DNA of 64,000 nt from Homalodisca vitripennis (GCF_021130785.1 NC_060207.1:100295001-100359000), one strand, 5' to 3'; shown: positions 46,490 to 59,800, counted from the stretch's first letter. Notes: generated from the letters alone by a model not told the origin. Numbers and translations: made by a program.

Positions 46490-47895
46490 ATCTGTGACGT
46501 TATTTCTCGCCATTAATTTTAAGGCTAAACCTAAAAACAATTCAAAATCTAGTTATACGAAAGTAAATTTAGCTGGCTACAAATGAACTTACAGAAACTA
46601 GAAACAAAATGTGTTATTTTACAATGTATAAAAGTTTGCCATTAGGATCGCAGTAGTCTCAGGACGGCTGCAAAATTTATTTACCCCTCAAAAAATATTA
46701 CATAAAACAGCTTACACAGGGAAAGAAACAAGCAGGTGAAAATTACATTGAAATGCATCTAACAAGTGCAAGGCAATTTAAGATAATTTCTACAGAGAAT
46801 ACACACCGAGACGCACACTTAAGGCATTTATAGATCCTGACAGATTGAATGATTATTTCTTGGACTCTGTACATAAGCTGCCAAACTACTTTGATAACAT
46901 TGGCACTCCAGCAATAGGTCTATTGGCAAATAATTGTGACCTTTGCCTGGCAAACATCACTCCTGAAGACATGACTAAAGATTTTTTTAAATTTTAAATC
47001 TAATTTTTGTTGACTATTAAATCACATTTTAAAGGAAACTATTCATTTAGTCACGATACCTCTTGCATTAATTCTTAATTCTTGTCTACAAGCATTTCAT
47101 AACTTTTAAAAGTGTCAAAATTTATACGAATTTGTATAAAAAGGTGACAAATTCCAACCTCTAAATTACCGTCTATTATCTATTGTACAGATATTTTCCA
47201 AAATTTTTGAATCATTTATGGTCAACCAATTGAATTACTTTTTCGAAATGAACAAATTAATAACAGATTCTCAACTGGATGTTGGAATGGAAGATCTACC
47301 ATCACTGCCGCACAACAAATTATAGTTAAAGTCTTAAATGCGTTTGAAGATAGGGAACTTGTTCACTTATGCTTTATGATTTCACAAAAGATTTTGATTG
47401 TACACAGTATGACATTTTGTTGCAAAACCTATAACATTATAGAATTGGTAGGAACTCATTAAACATTATATCTATCTTATCTTAACAATAGACATTAAAA
47501 CGTAACAGTGAAAGGTATAGATTCTGCAATGAGGTTAGTCGAAGCAGACGTGCCTCTGGGTTTCATTCTTGGTCCTTTTTTGTTAATAGTAGCCATTAAT
47601 AACTTTCATTTAAATAACACAGTTGAAACACAAATATATTTTGATGATACAACTATTTTTTAAACAGGAAAGAATCTTATTGGTTTATAGAGTACAATGA
47701 AATAGGCAAATAAACTAATGTTGAAGTGGTGTGCTAATAATAAATTACTTTGCTATATTACTAACACTCAACGTTTGACCTTAAGTCTAAATAAAGATAC
47801 TGAACATGTATCAGTATTATTAGTAGGAATTTAGGTTGATTCAAAATTAAATTGGAAAGAACATATTAATAATGTTTTTAAAATTATATAGAATT
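46490..47895 (+). pseudogene. Jockey-like LINE reverse-transcriptase remnant
   Basis: In order and with frameshifts: FNDYFLDSVHKLPNYF; ITPEDMTKDFF; PLALILNSCLQAF; YKKGDKFQP-like KGDKFQPLNYRLLSIVQIFS; KIFESFMVNQLNYFF; WNGRSTITAAQQI; a VPLGFILGPFLLIVAINNF block; and YFDDTTIF where the RT active site would read (F/Y)ADDT. Then LMLKWCANNKLL and DSKLNWKEHIN. These are the successive RT motifs of jockey-type non-LTR elements. Many stops; inactive. Confidence 0.8.
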
Positions 47896-47955
47896 AATTT
47901 TTAATTTAAATCTTTTGTACATGAAGATTATTTAAGAATGTATAAGAATAGTATA

Positions 47956-50900
47956 TGAGGTCTGTAGAAAAAATATCGCGAGTTTTTAATTTGCGCAGGT
48001 TACGTGTGTTCGTTTTTTAAAATTTTTTTTGTGTTATGTTAGTACACATGGCTCTGACATATGCCAACAAATTCGGGCATTTTGAATGTTTAGTTGACAG
48101 CTGATTTGCTTGCGTGTCGTGGCTCGTCTTTAATTTGTGCCTATTCGAAAAAATGGATCAAAGAATCTGTATACAATTTTGTGTTGAAAATGTAATTAAG
48201 TGCACGGACGTATTCCGAATGTTGACTATGGCTTATGGAGAAGCTACCTTGGACCGAAGCGACGTTTATCCATAACATTTATGGAGTGAAGAAAATAGTA
48301 TTTGCCAATCGTTGAATCGCCGTTATAGTGCAGTCATTGAAGCATTGTTGGTCCGAATTTTTTTACTGTGAACCGAATTGCATAAAATTTTGGAATTAGG
48401 TTCATCTTACCCTTAACTTCAAAAGTGAAAATGATTTGAACTCCGCAACCACCCTGGGGGTGGTTGCCACCCCATCTCGGGAGTGAATTTATTTTTTTCA
48501 AAATAACCTCGGATATCGATAGAAGGTCTAATTTTAAGCAAAAAATCATCTATAACGTTTTTCGAAAAATCCAATACTTTTCAAGTTATTGGCAATTGAA
48601 AATTAGCAATTGTTTCACGTTTTTCATCGGTTTTTTGCAAATATCTCCAAAAATATACGTTTTTATCGAAAATGTTATGAGGAACACAATTGTAGCAGGT
48701 AAAACAATGAACAATTTTGTTTTTTATAAAGTATTCTAAGTGCAATATTAAGCTAGATATTAAAAATCAAAGCCGTTTTTTATTTTGTCTGAAATTTAAT
48801 CGATGTGGTCAATGCCATCTAGCGGCGAGCAGATGCATTTTAGGCATTCTAATAAAAAAGAGTTTTATAGTGCTTGAAATAAGCTTTAAAATGAGCACTA
48901 TTAAAAGTCTTTTGCACGTAAAATAAGTGAGCTGTATTGCAAATAAGAGGAGCATCTAATTTTTTTTCTTTTAAATCAATGGGTTTCGTAAGTGCCATTT
49001 CCACCAAAATTAAAATTAATCGTATTCCGCCTAGAATCAACTTTATTATGAAGAGGGTAATAGATTGTATCAGTTTGGCTGCTTCAGGACACATATTTTT
49101 CAAAAAAGTCACGATTAAAAAAAATTTCAAATTTAAAAAAAATCACCTTTTTTCATAATATCTCAAAAATGACGACACATACGAATAAAAGTGTAGGTAT
49201 GAAAAATGTAGGTATATTTCTGACAAACAATTTGGATTTTTTGATTTTTCTGTAAAACAATAATTGACGGAAATATGATTGTTTAAAGAGCGCGTGGCAG
49301 CGCAATCACAGCCTCTCTTAAGCCCTTTAACCCTTCACCGTTTGAGAAAAAGGTTTTTTACTATATATTTCAATGAAGGATGTTGTAGCTCTCTTAATTA
49401 ACTTTACAATGGTTTTTTATAAATTGTGATAGCATGAAAATTGAAGGAGTTATGGTCAAAAAACTTATCATATTTTTTTCTACTTAGTAACTGAAAATTT
49501 CGGACTGTGAATATTTGGAGCAATGTGAAAGTACGCAGTATAATAGAGACCCAAAACTATTGTAATGTGTATATATATACATAATATGGCTCATATATTT
49601 TGGAAACGTAGGCATGAATACATACCAACTTTCTTATATGTATATATAACACATTTGAGTAAATTTTGTATAATTTGTAAATATTTTATCCAATAAATGG
49701 CAATTTTTTACTCTAAATTAAATTATTTTAAAATAATATGTAATCATATATATTTACTGTTTTAATTTAGGGGTAGTTTTAAGGGTAGAAAAGCTTAAGA
49801 ATATGATAATCATTTTCGAGAGTGTGGAATAATATTTAAATCCTTTTCATTTTATCAAAAAACATTTTTAAACCATTTTTTTATCAAGGGGTAGTTTTCA
49901 AGGGTTGAAAGGGGGTTAAAAATTTGATAATTATTATAGAAAATATAAAATATTACTAACTCTATACTTACATCTTTTTATATCATACTAAAGTATTTTT
50001 GTGTGATTTTTTCAATTTAGGGGTTGTTTGCAAGGGTTGTAAGATGTTCAAGGGGTTGAAAATGATTTTAATATGAGGTAATTGTGTTATAAAACACTTT
50101 AAAATTTAACCACTTACTATTAAACATGTTTTCTAGCGATAAAATGGCTCAATGTCGATTTTTCCATTAAGGGGTTGTTTACACCCCTTAAAAATAATAG
50201 GCGGAGTTCAGATCATTTTCACTTTTGAAGTTAAGGGTAAGGTGAGCCTAATTCCAAAATTTCATGCAAATCGGTTCACAGTAAAAAAATTCGGAGGTAA
50301 GACCGTATTTTTCGCTTCAATGACTGCACTATTAGAGAAGTTGTGTGTGAGGACATGAAAATATCAATTGGTCTGTGCCATTCGATTTTTACCATTGATT
50401 TGTGCATGAGACGGTTCACCGCGAAATTCGTACAACTTCGACCAACAGCAGCGTGGTAACAGCAGCGTATTACCATTACCAATGCGCTGTTGGACTCTGT
50501 CCGCGTTGTCCCAAATTTTCTCTAGAGGGTCATAACCGGTGACGAATCATTGATTTATGGTTATAATGTAGAAACCAAAGCTCAATCATCCCAGTGGAAG
50601 CTGCCGCTCGAGCCAAGAACGACAAAAGACCCCTAAGTTCGGTCGAATGTTAAAGTTTCGCTTATACGTTTTTGGATTATAGGGGTGTGGTGCATCATGA
50701 AAAAAAATGTGGAAAACTGCCAATAAGGAATATTATCAGCTAGTTATGCGCAATTTGCGCAAAGCAATCACTGAGAAACGCCCGTATTTTTGGAGGAACA
50801 AAATTTGGCGTTTATACCACGATAAGTCCTCTGCTCACACATCATTACTAGTGTGCGATTGTTTGGCCAAAACAAATACACAAATAATGCAGCATCCACC

Positions 50901-51150
50901 GTATTCCTCAGATCAGTACCCCTGTGACAATTTTTGTTCCCGAAAATGAAGAGGCCCATGAAAGGACGACGCTACTCTATGATTGACAAGAAAAAGATGG
51001 CATCGAAGGAGGAGCTGAACAAGATTGGCATAAGTGTATACAGTACTAATATTTAATGGGGATTGCTTGGAAGAGGCAAAACTGAGATTGATGAATAAAC
51101 AAATAGTTTCGAAAAAACCTAAGGTTGCGATATTTTTTGAACAGACCTCG
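47956..51150 (+). mobile_element. Decayed mariner split by a 2.0-kb element
   Basis: TA-flanked inverted termini: TGAGGTCTGTAGAAAAAATA at the left, and the reverse complement of GCGATATTTTTTGAACAGACCTCG at the right. Transposase: MDQRICIQFCVENVIKCTDV at 48152, then after the interruption KISIGLCHSIF, GDESLIYGYN, HHEKKMWKT-like, HDKSSAHTSLLV, QHPPYSSDQYPCDN and KRPMKGRRYSM. This is the common arthropod mariner type. Without the insert it is about 1.19 kb. Stops and altered catalytic context make it inactive. Confidence 0.85.
48326..50331. mobile_element. 2006-bp non-autonomous element with about 115-bp TIRs and 3-bp TTA duplication
   Basis: TTA at 48323-48325 and 50332-50334. Termini TAGTGCAGTCATTGAAGC / its inverse, then after a short divergent gap a well-matched stretch (CCGAATTTTTTTACTGTGAA, on through CCTTAACTTCAAAAGTGAAA). 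The 3-bp TWA-type duplication fits PIF/Harbinger. The interior has degenerate repeats of a GGGGTAGTTTTNAAGGGTTGAAA type (49760-50070). No DDE domain found. Confidence 0.8.
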
Positions 51151-51308
51151 TATTTTTTTTCTTTTTCCAATCTCGCATGAGTTTATTTTAGGGGGACATT
51201 CACACTATGTTCATAAAATTATTTTGTTGCAAGGAAGATTTTAAGAATCATTCATGGCTGAAGTTGGACACTTGGTCGCTGTTTATCTCTCTTAAAATAT
51301 GTACAATT

Positions 51309-51313
51309 GTCAA

Positions 51314-51362
<49 letters not shown>

Positions 51363-51388
51363 TATATATATATACAGTATATATATAT

Positions 51389-51424
<36 letters not shown>
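51309..51424. repeat. Interrupted (TA)n microsatellite
   Basis: Long TA tracts with a few breaks, directly abutting the left end of the DD41D mariner, which used a TA here as target. Confidence 0.95.
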
Positions 51425-53794
51425 CAGGGTGTATATTATGTCTGGAAACACCCAAATATATCCTTTAATAATTTAAATATAAATTTGAAACCTCTTACAA
51501 TCGTGATAGAGATTGGGCATCTACTTTTTGGAACAATGTTTTGTTATGTCACACCAACGGGGGACGTCCTGCAGAGGGTATCGTGAATATTCTTAATGGA
51601 AGCCTATACCTTGTGATACATAATTTTAAAGGTAATAGCTTACTGAATTGAATGCCACAAACCGCATCTCAAAGGAATTATTCTATCAGAAAATAGAGCA
51701 TTTTTAGTATTGAAAGTTTACTGATGTTCAACAATGTAATTTTAACATGGTTCTTGCCACAAAATGTGTTACACTAATTTTTTAGCATTTTTTAAATGTT
51801 CAATTAAAATAAAATAAACAATTTATTTTTAAGCTGGTTTCATTAGTACAAATTTACCAGTTTTTATTACAATGAATAAAACTTATGAGTCACTTTCTCT
51901 GATTACTTATGAATCTGTACTTGGTGTTTTCCAGTCAGCAGGAAGGTTTAAAGAGACAAAGGTCACTAGCCTATGAGAAACATTATTGTGTTATTAATCA
52001 TCTGGTCTACAGGTTTCAGTTTGTTGAGCATGGAGCTTTCACTAGACAGGTCTAAGCTTGGGAATTACAAATGGACAAAGGTCATATCATTCCTGTCGAG
52101 TTAATCAGTGTCTCTGAAGCATTGCTGTCAACAAGTTATCTAATTACAGTAGTTCAGTTTTTATTTGGCATTTTAATGGAATTGTCTGAAAGAGAACGAA
52201 TTACTCTGTTGATGATGCGAGGATATGGCGATCGTCAAAGATCTTATGGGGAAGTTTGTAATTTGTTTAATGACACTTTCCCAGAAAGGAATCCCATAAG
52301 TGTTTCAACAATATCAAAAACTATTGAGCGTTTTGAAATGACAGGGAGTGTACGTAATCGGCCAAAGTCGGGTAGGATACAATCTGCAACAGATGAAGAA
52401 CATGCACTAGATGTTTTACAAACATTTATTGAAGACCCACATACATCGCTCAGAAAAGCTGCACAGCAACATGATACACCCTATGTCTGTGAGTAAGATT
52501 TTGAAAATTAATAAATACAAACCATTTAAAGTTCCTTTAGTCCAACAGTTAAGTGAGGATGATTACGACAGAAGAGTTGAGTTTTGTGAACTTGTGATGC
52601 GCAAATGTGATGACAATAGAGATTTTCTGACCAACATACTATTTTCTGATGAGGCAACTTTTTTCCTAAATGGCAATGTTAACAGGCACAATTGCCGTTA
52701 CTGGGCTAGTGAAAACCCACATTGGATTACTGAGTCCCATTCACAGCAACCACAAAAACTGAACGTATGGTGTGGAATTTTAGGTAACAAAATTGTTGGA
52801 CCCTTTTTCATCAATGGAAATTTAAATGCCGAACTTTACTACAATATGCTCCAAAATGAAATAATCCCAGCTATTCAAATTGCATCAGGAGAATACTTTG
52901 ATAATGTATGGTTTCAGCAGGATGGTGCTCCACCCCATTATGGGAGACAGGTAAGAGAGTATTTGGATTTAAGGTTTCCTCATAAATGGATTGGCCGAAG
53001 AGGAGAAATCGAATGGCCTCCAAGATCTCCGGATTTGTCACCAATCGATTATTTCCTATGGGGTCATTTAAAATCGAATGTTTATAGAAGAAAGCCTCAT
53101 AATTTGGAAGACCTAAGAAACAGGATTATAGAGGAGATTGCTTTGATAACTGAAGAAATGTTAGGCAACTCTGTCGAATCATTTTACACAAGATTGGCTC
53201 ATTGTCAAACCGTAGAAGGAACACAGTTCGAACAATTGCTTTGACACCAAATGCAGGTAAAACGTTTGTTGTAAGACTTTTCTAACAGCATACATTATTT
53301 TTTATTTGTAATAAGAAATCAATAACATAAGTATTTCCATAATTGTACTGTAATAAAAACTGGCAAATTTGTGCTAATAGAACCAGCTTAAAATAAAATT
53401 TTTGTTTTATTTAATTGAACATTTAAAAAAATGCTAAAAAATTAGTGTAACACATTTTGTGGCAAGAACCATGTTAAAATTACATTGTTGAACATCAGTA
53501 AATTTTCAATACTAAAAATGCTCTATTTTCTGATAGAATAATTCCCTTGAGATGCGGTTTGTGGCATTCAATTCAGTAAGCTATTACCTTTAAAATTATG
53601 TATCACAAGGTATAGGCTTCCATTAAGAATATTCACGATACCCTCTGCAGGACGTCCCCCGTTGGTGTGACATAACAAAACATTGTTCCAAAAAGTAGAT
53701 GCCCAATCTCTATCACGATTGTAAGAGGTTTCAAATTTATATTTAAATTATTAAAGGATATATTTGGGTGTTTCCAGACATAATATACACCCTG
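51425..53794 (+). mobile_element. DD41D mariner with about 450-bp terminal inverted repeats
   Basis: TA-flanked 2370-bp element. The left TIR (51425 to about 51880) and right TIR (about 53340-53794) are near-perfect inverses from CAGGGTGTATATTATGTCTG inward to TACCAGTTTTTATTACA. One transposase gene lies between. The TIRs differ at only scattered positions, suggesting a fairly young copy. Confidence 0.95.
52176..53244 (+). pseudogene. DD41D mariner transposase with a single frameshift
   Basis: Likely start ATG 52176 (MELSERERITLLMMRGYGDR). Two HTH-like helices (VSTISKTIERFEMTGSV, then SLRKAAQQHD) lead to a frame change at about 52480-52495, after which SKILKINKYKPFKVPLVQQL continues to TGA at 53242. 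Catalytic triad: Asp 52648 in FSDEATF, Asp 52921 in QQDGAPPHY, Asp 53047 in SPIDYFLWG. Spacing is 90 and 41 residues, i.e. DD41D (rosa-type). All catalytic residues are intact; the frameshift is the only visible lesion. Confidence 0.9.
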
Positions 53795-53814
53795 TATATA
53801 TATATACACACACA

Positions 53815-56150
53815 AAATCTAATCTTCAACTTGTCAATCTTCAGCAGGATTTTTATGAACACAGTACACGTAGGAAGACTACAAGTGACATCCCACAATA
53901 CCGATTGACAGTAACAGTTAATCTCTTTCAAGATTAATAGTATACATTTTTAACAAGCTTCCTGAGACTACATGGAATACACGACTATTTAATTTTAGAA
54001 ATAAATTATTTGAATGGCTACTGGCTTAGCCTTTTTATAATATTAATAAGGTCCACACAGGTAGACATACACAAAAAGACATACACAATGACTTTTAGCT
54101 TATCTAAAGCATTTACCAATTAACTATTAACCAATTCAATGACAGTTTAAACTGTTTCAGACTTGGTTACTAGGAGTAGTTATAACTTATTGAATCCTTT
54201 ATAAGATATAAAATCTGACATGGGCTATTCGATTGTTAAATTTGTCAATGGCAATAAATATTTCTGATTCTTGATGCTGTCTTAATTTATTGTTAAAATT
54301 TAAAATATACATACATATAGCCGAAAGCAAAGCAAAAACCTTGACGATAATGTCTGCAGAGTGTATTCTACTCTGTATTTCCTTAAAAGAATATGAAAAC
54401 TTATAAACTAAACTCTTATGACGCTTAGGCTATAGACAGTAAATTATCAATAGCCTCGGTCAAAATATTCACCCTGTTAGTTTTATCGGCACAATAACTG
54501 TTGGCGAAGGTAAATTTTTGTGGGATAGAATTATTTTCACTCTATAAACGTTCACCCATCAGAAACGATCGGTTCGAGTGTCTTCTTGGCTGCGTTTATC
54601 TGTAACTTGTGTATGTGTAAGTGATGGGGTGGAGAGGGCGAACATCTAAGATGGCCTAACCTAGATACCTTGTTAGTACTTAATAAATATCAGCAGAAAA
54701 TCGATTTATGTATCACCATAAAACACGTCGTTTACATGAACTAGATAGAGGTGCAGATGTAGTAACATAGTTTATAACCTATTCTGAGCAGTATGCAGGA
54801 TATTAACACAGTGTCCTCATATTGTCCTCTCTTTATGCTGCACAACTTATCATCTTAGAGATATAATGGGTTCTATATGTTACTAATTTAGATTTGGGTA
54901 AAATTTTATAAGTTTAGTAAATTGGATTTTATAACATTATAGAATTTGGATTTAAATTAATTAAAATTTGAAGTTTGCTGTTTACCACTATGATACAGTA
55001 TGTTGTTATTGTGATTTGTAGACCCAGATATCCATTTAAAATGAAAAAAATGTTCTATTGTTAACGGACTATAACAATTAGTATGGTAGCTCCATATTTA
55101 TTGGCAACTAGTAAATTTTGGCATGTAACATTAACTAGTTAAATAAGAAATAGCTACTACATAATATAGTGCATCGAAATATAATGCAATTCAATTAAAT
55201 ACTAGTTATGCCGCACCACATTTTTTCTAGAGATATCCTGGAGACAGACGGAAACTACAATTTTACGAGTTGTCTCGTACATATCTCAGACATACAGAAG
55301 AGAGGTTTTGCCAGGTTATTGAATGTCATGGTTCAATGACTCTCGGTGAAATCTCATGAATAGACATGCACGATCATAACACTCATTCTTGTCTATGTAA
55401 AAATGAAGTTTAATACAAATTTAAAGCCAATAGATGAAATTGAGATATCCTGTGAGTAATTGGGCTGTGTAAACAGTCAGCTAAATCCCACGAAGGAACA
55501 TCATCAATATAATGACAAAAAACAAAGTTACAATTGAAATTTATAGCGATCAATTCATTCTTGATATATCCAACGGAAAACAGACAGTCAAAAGAAAAAT
55601 TTCATCAAACTCTTTAGTGATAGTTAAACAAAATGTACATGATTTCAAGCTTATAGCTCAATTTATTCAAGATATCATTCTGAGTTATATGCTTTGCTAA
55701 CACTCAGCCAAATCCTATGGAGGAGCATGAACCACCATCTAAATATATACAAATAAGCAAATACAATGTATTAAAGAACCCGAAAGTCTTGCTGACTGAT
55801 CAGAGAGGTTTGATTCACCCTCACCCCTCCAAAGCATGAGCCCCTTTAAGTTTGTGTAATACTGATGTCACTTTTTCAGCGCTTTTCAACTAGTTTTTTT
55901 GTCAATATATTAACTAGTTAAATGCTAATAAAAATATTTTATAATGTAAGCGTTTAAATTTTTACTGCATATTAATTAAATGTAAGGGAAGTTTTGAGAA
56001 CCTCTAATCCCAATTTGTATGTGTATTTCAAAATATAGTTTAAAAAAATATAACAGGAGATTAGTTATTTTCATCCTGAAATGTCTCCCTTCCGCTCCAC
56101 CCGGTGCGCGACGCTTATCTACCTCTAGTAACAAATAATAAACAAAACAA
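53815..56150. other. Intergenic, nothing recognised
   Basis: AT-rich sequence upstream of Arp6 with no gene-like frame. Two similar GTCAGCTAAATCCCACGAAG / CTCAGCCAAATCCTATGGAG phrases at 55478 and 55704 hint at a decayed repeat. Confidence 0.45.
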
Positions 56151-56318
56151 GACGAAAATTTTGGTTATTTGATTTCGGCGGTTTTCTGCTCTTTTGTTTT
56201 CAGGTTTGTGAGGTTCGTAGTGATTGTGTGCTCTGGAATACTCTGGATTTTGGTGTATTAGTGTCTGCAATTTGTGTTACACTAAGAACGATTTTGGTTT
56301 AAAGAAGATTAGTAATAA

Positions 56319-56401
56319 ATGATGATGGTTGACAATGTCTATATTTTAGACAATGGAGCATATACAGCTAAAGTGGAGCTTTCTAAAGCTACAACTCCAA
56401 G
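56319..56401 (+). CDS. Arp6: Arp6 exon 1
   Basis: MMMVDNVYILDNGAYTAKVE to ATTP, donor AG|GTAGGC. The upstream 160 bases are GC-richer and are the likely leader. Confidence 0.85.
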
Positions 56402-56802
56402 GTAGGCTATTTATTGTAATTGTACAATTTCCATGACTAGGCTAGGCTATGTGGCAATAAGTTTAGATGTCCAATATATGCCTACTATAATGACAGTTTA
56501 TTTATATTATCTTTGTGTATTTACTAACTCAAATAACTCAAACTACTTCTAAGAACATACCAGTTATTTTTTAGATATTCATCAAATTTTATGTATAGGC
56601 CTAGTACAAGTAGTGTAACCCTGTGTTATCACACAACGGTCTAATTCCATGAAATAAACTAAGGGATGGGAGCTAACTAATGGAACTGTATCAGTGAGGC
56701 CAACACTTTCGATACCAACATTTAAATGTACGGTTTTCAAGAATGTCTGCATGAAATTCCATCAGTACGTATGGACGTCTGCTATATCTGCATACAAACC
56801 CA

Positions 56803-56862
<60 letters not shown>

Positions 56863-59800
56863 TAAAAGTTAACAAATTCCACTTCATATGATTTGTAGAT
56901 TTTTAGTAGAATGTACTTCAAAAGTTTTATAGATTGCAATATTAAAGAAAATTGAGAAAAGTTCTAAGAATAATTTTTACATGTGAGTAAATCCGTCAAT
57001 AAAGGGAATTCCTTAACTCTTTACTTTAGATCTAAAATACTGTTATTTTAACCAAAAGAATTATTGAAAAGTATAAAACTAACAGTGAAGAAATGTTATT
57101 TGGTCAAGAACCTAACTAGTATATATATCTGACTGTCCAATCTACCAGAGGGCCTACCACCGTATCTGAGAGTCTACCACACTACCTGAGGGTTACCACT
57201 GGTACTTTGGGATTATACCGACCACACCTAGACATGAATCGTTATTCGACATTTTGCTTCTATTGATTACTAGATTAGCGTAGAACAATATTTCGTCAAT
57301 ATAAAACAGGAATTGTCTTATCGCAAACCCCTCCCTATCCTCAGACAGAGGTCAAAGTCGAGCGGTCTAGTAGATAACGTGATTGCAGAGTCTCGCCGCC
57401 CGTTCAGCTGGTGCGTCGCTTTGTTGTACTTCCATGTTTTACTTCTACATTTCTCCAAACACAAAAATTCAACAAAAACTAAACTCTTTATTGAAAAAAC
57501 GGTACTTTGGGATTATACCGACCACACCCAGACATGAATCGTTATTTAACATTTTGCTTCTACTGATTACTAGATTAGCGTAGAAGACTATTTCGTCAGT
57601 ATAAAACAGGAATTGTCTTATCGCAAACCCCTCCCCATCCTCAGACAGAGGTCAAAGTCGAGCGTCTAGTAGATAACGTGATTGCAGAGCCTCGCCGCCC
57701 GTTCAGCTGGTGCATCGCTTTGTTGTACTTTCGTGTTTTACCTCTATATTTCTCCAAACACAAAAATTTAACAAAAACAAACATTTACCAAACTAAACTC
57801 TTTATTAAAAAAACACTCAAAACTTGTTTTTATTCTTGATCACATTCCGCCACCCAAAATGCGAGTGCCTCCGGCCATCAGCGCGGGCTTCGACAGCACC
57901 TTCGGTGCTGCCCCGCGCTGATGTCGACGAAAGAAAAACATCCCTCGAGATAGTACCTATCAGTAAAATATCAAATTCTAGAGGGGCTAATCAGAAATAT
58001 AAATTGAATTGAAATGGAAAGGCAATTATGTACCGTGCAAATCACGTGATGCCGCGCGGCCTGCCGTAATCAGGATTCTCGAGAAAGATAAGATAACAGC
58101 GACAACAATACCGATCACAATACCTGGAAATGCTTGTAAGTTTGTAATTTTGTAATTGAAGAGTTGTTTTTTCGTTCTATCATGTTTGTTTCTATAAATT
58201 TCTATTTTTGTGTTCTTCATACTGGTGTGGTCGGTATAATCCCAAAGTACCGAAAAAACACTCAAAACTTGTTTTTATTCTTGATCACATTTCGCCACCC
58301 AAAATGCGAGTGCCTCCGGCCGAAGGTGCTGCCGAAGCCCGCGCTGATGTCAAGGAAAGAAAAACATCCCTCGAGATAGTACCTATCAGTGAAATATCAA
58401 ATTCTAGAGGGGCTGATCAGAAATATAAATTGAATTGTAATGGAAAGGCAATTATGTACCGTGCAAATCATGTGATGCTGCGCGGCCTGCCGTAATCGGG
58501 ATTCTCGAGAAAGATAAGATAACAGCGACAACAATACCGATCACAATACCTGGAAATGCTTGTAATTTTGTAATTAAAGAGTGTTTATTTCTATAAATTT
58601 ATATTTTTGTGTTCTTCATACTGGTGTGGTCGGTATAATCCCAAAGTACCTTACCACTCTACTTAAGAGCTAACCGTCCTACCTGAGGACTTAATCGCCC
58701 TACTTGAGAGCCAAACGCCCTACTCAAAAACTAAATAATGTAGTCTACTCATGAGCCATCCGCCCTCCCTGAGAACTTACCACTCTACATAACAGGGATT
58801 TTTTTTCTCTTTAGGGAGAATGTATATTTTAGGCCTTACCTCACCTATATTTATGTAATATTTGGTACTATCCCCGAAAGGCCACACTATAATAATGGAG
58901 AGAGGGAGACAGGAGAGAGTTTTCCTTACCGGGAACTTAAAAAACTACATTATTAGAAAGAATATACTTTATTTGACATACTATGAAAATTACATGTCAG
59001 TATAACGATTGATTCTTGTTTTCTCCTTCCCAAAAGGAAGCAATGTCAGCTACTCTGTTCCTATCTACTATTTTTTATAAGCTATAACCAAGACTCAATG
59101 GTTGCAAGTTCAAATCTAATACCATCAACTAATTTCATTAATTTTTAGGAAGATTATTGAGTATATCTGAATGTTTAGTTTGTAGACCTAGGAGTTAAAA
59201 CCTTTGGGTGTCAGATGAAAAAGTGTGCAGTTGATCCGTCTCATCTTTAAGAGTTGTAAAATAGTTATATGATACTCAAATGAATAAAAATTAAATTATC
59301 CTACTTTTTCCTTTTTTTTAGTTGTAACATTTTGTTTTTAACAGTGAGAGTATGTTACTTTAAATCAGGAAACTTTGATATTTAGATGTGATACATACAT
59401 GCGTAATTAGTAGAAAATCAAGGTCAGGATAGTTATGCTCTTTTATTAAATTAATAAAAATTATGGGTACGTTAGTTTACATCTTTTTTTTTATGTAGCG
59501 TAAGAAGTAATCTTTTTCTACAGCCCACAATGTTGGCTGGAGGCATTAATGTCAGCCAGTTATGAATTATTCTCAGCAGGTCTTAATGATAAAAACCATC
59601 ATCTACTCTTGAGCTAACTCCCCTGCATTCACTGTTATTGTTATTTTCCATATTAGTAGATGTGACTGACAACAGGAACAACCAGTAAGACAATGACTCA
59701 CAACTACAACTCAGATCACATGACATACATTAGTAGTTTATTATTCTAACAGGTTTATTATAATAGGTAATAGACATTAGTTTTAAAAGAGAACAGTTGA

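Larger units (their letters stand above)
57140..58800. repeat. About 20-bp degenerate minisatellite split by a transposon
   Basis: Units of the form AGAGnCTACCnCnCTACCTG repeat on both sides of the element (57147-57200 and 58651-58795). Roughly three units are on the left and seven on the right, drifting in sequence. Confidence 0.75.

Noticed and set aside
48849..49158. Coding sequence in the 2-kb element
   Set aside because: Overlapping frames on both strands, K/I/F-rich, no DDE or DNA-binding motif.
51309..51424. An origin or regulatory TA tract
   Set aside because: Simple TA microsatellite that served as a mariner target; no other signal.
52176..53244. An intact, active mariner transposase
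   Set aside because: All catalytic acids are present, but the frame changes at about 52480-52495.
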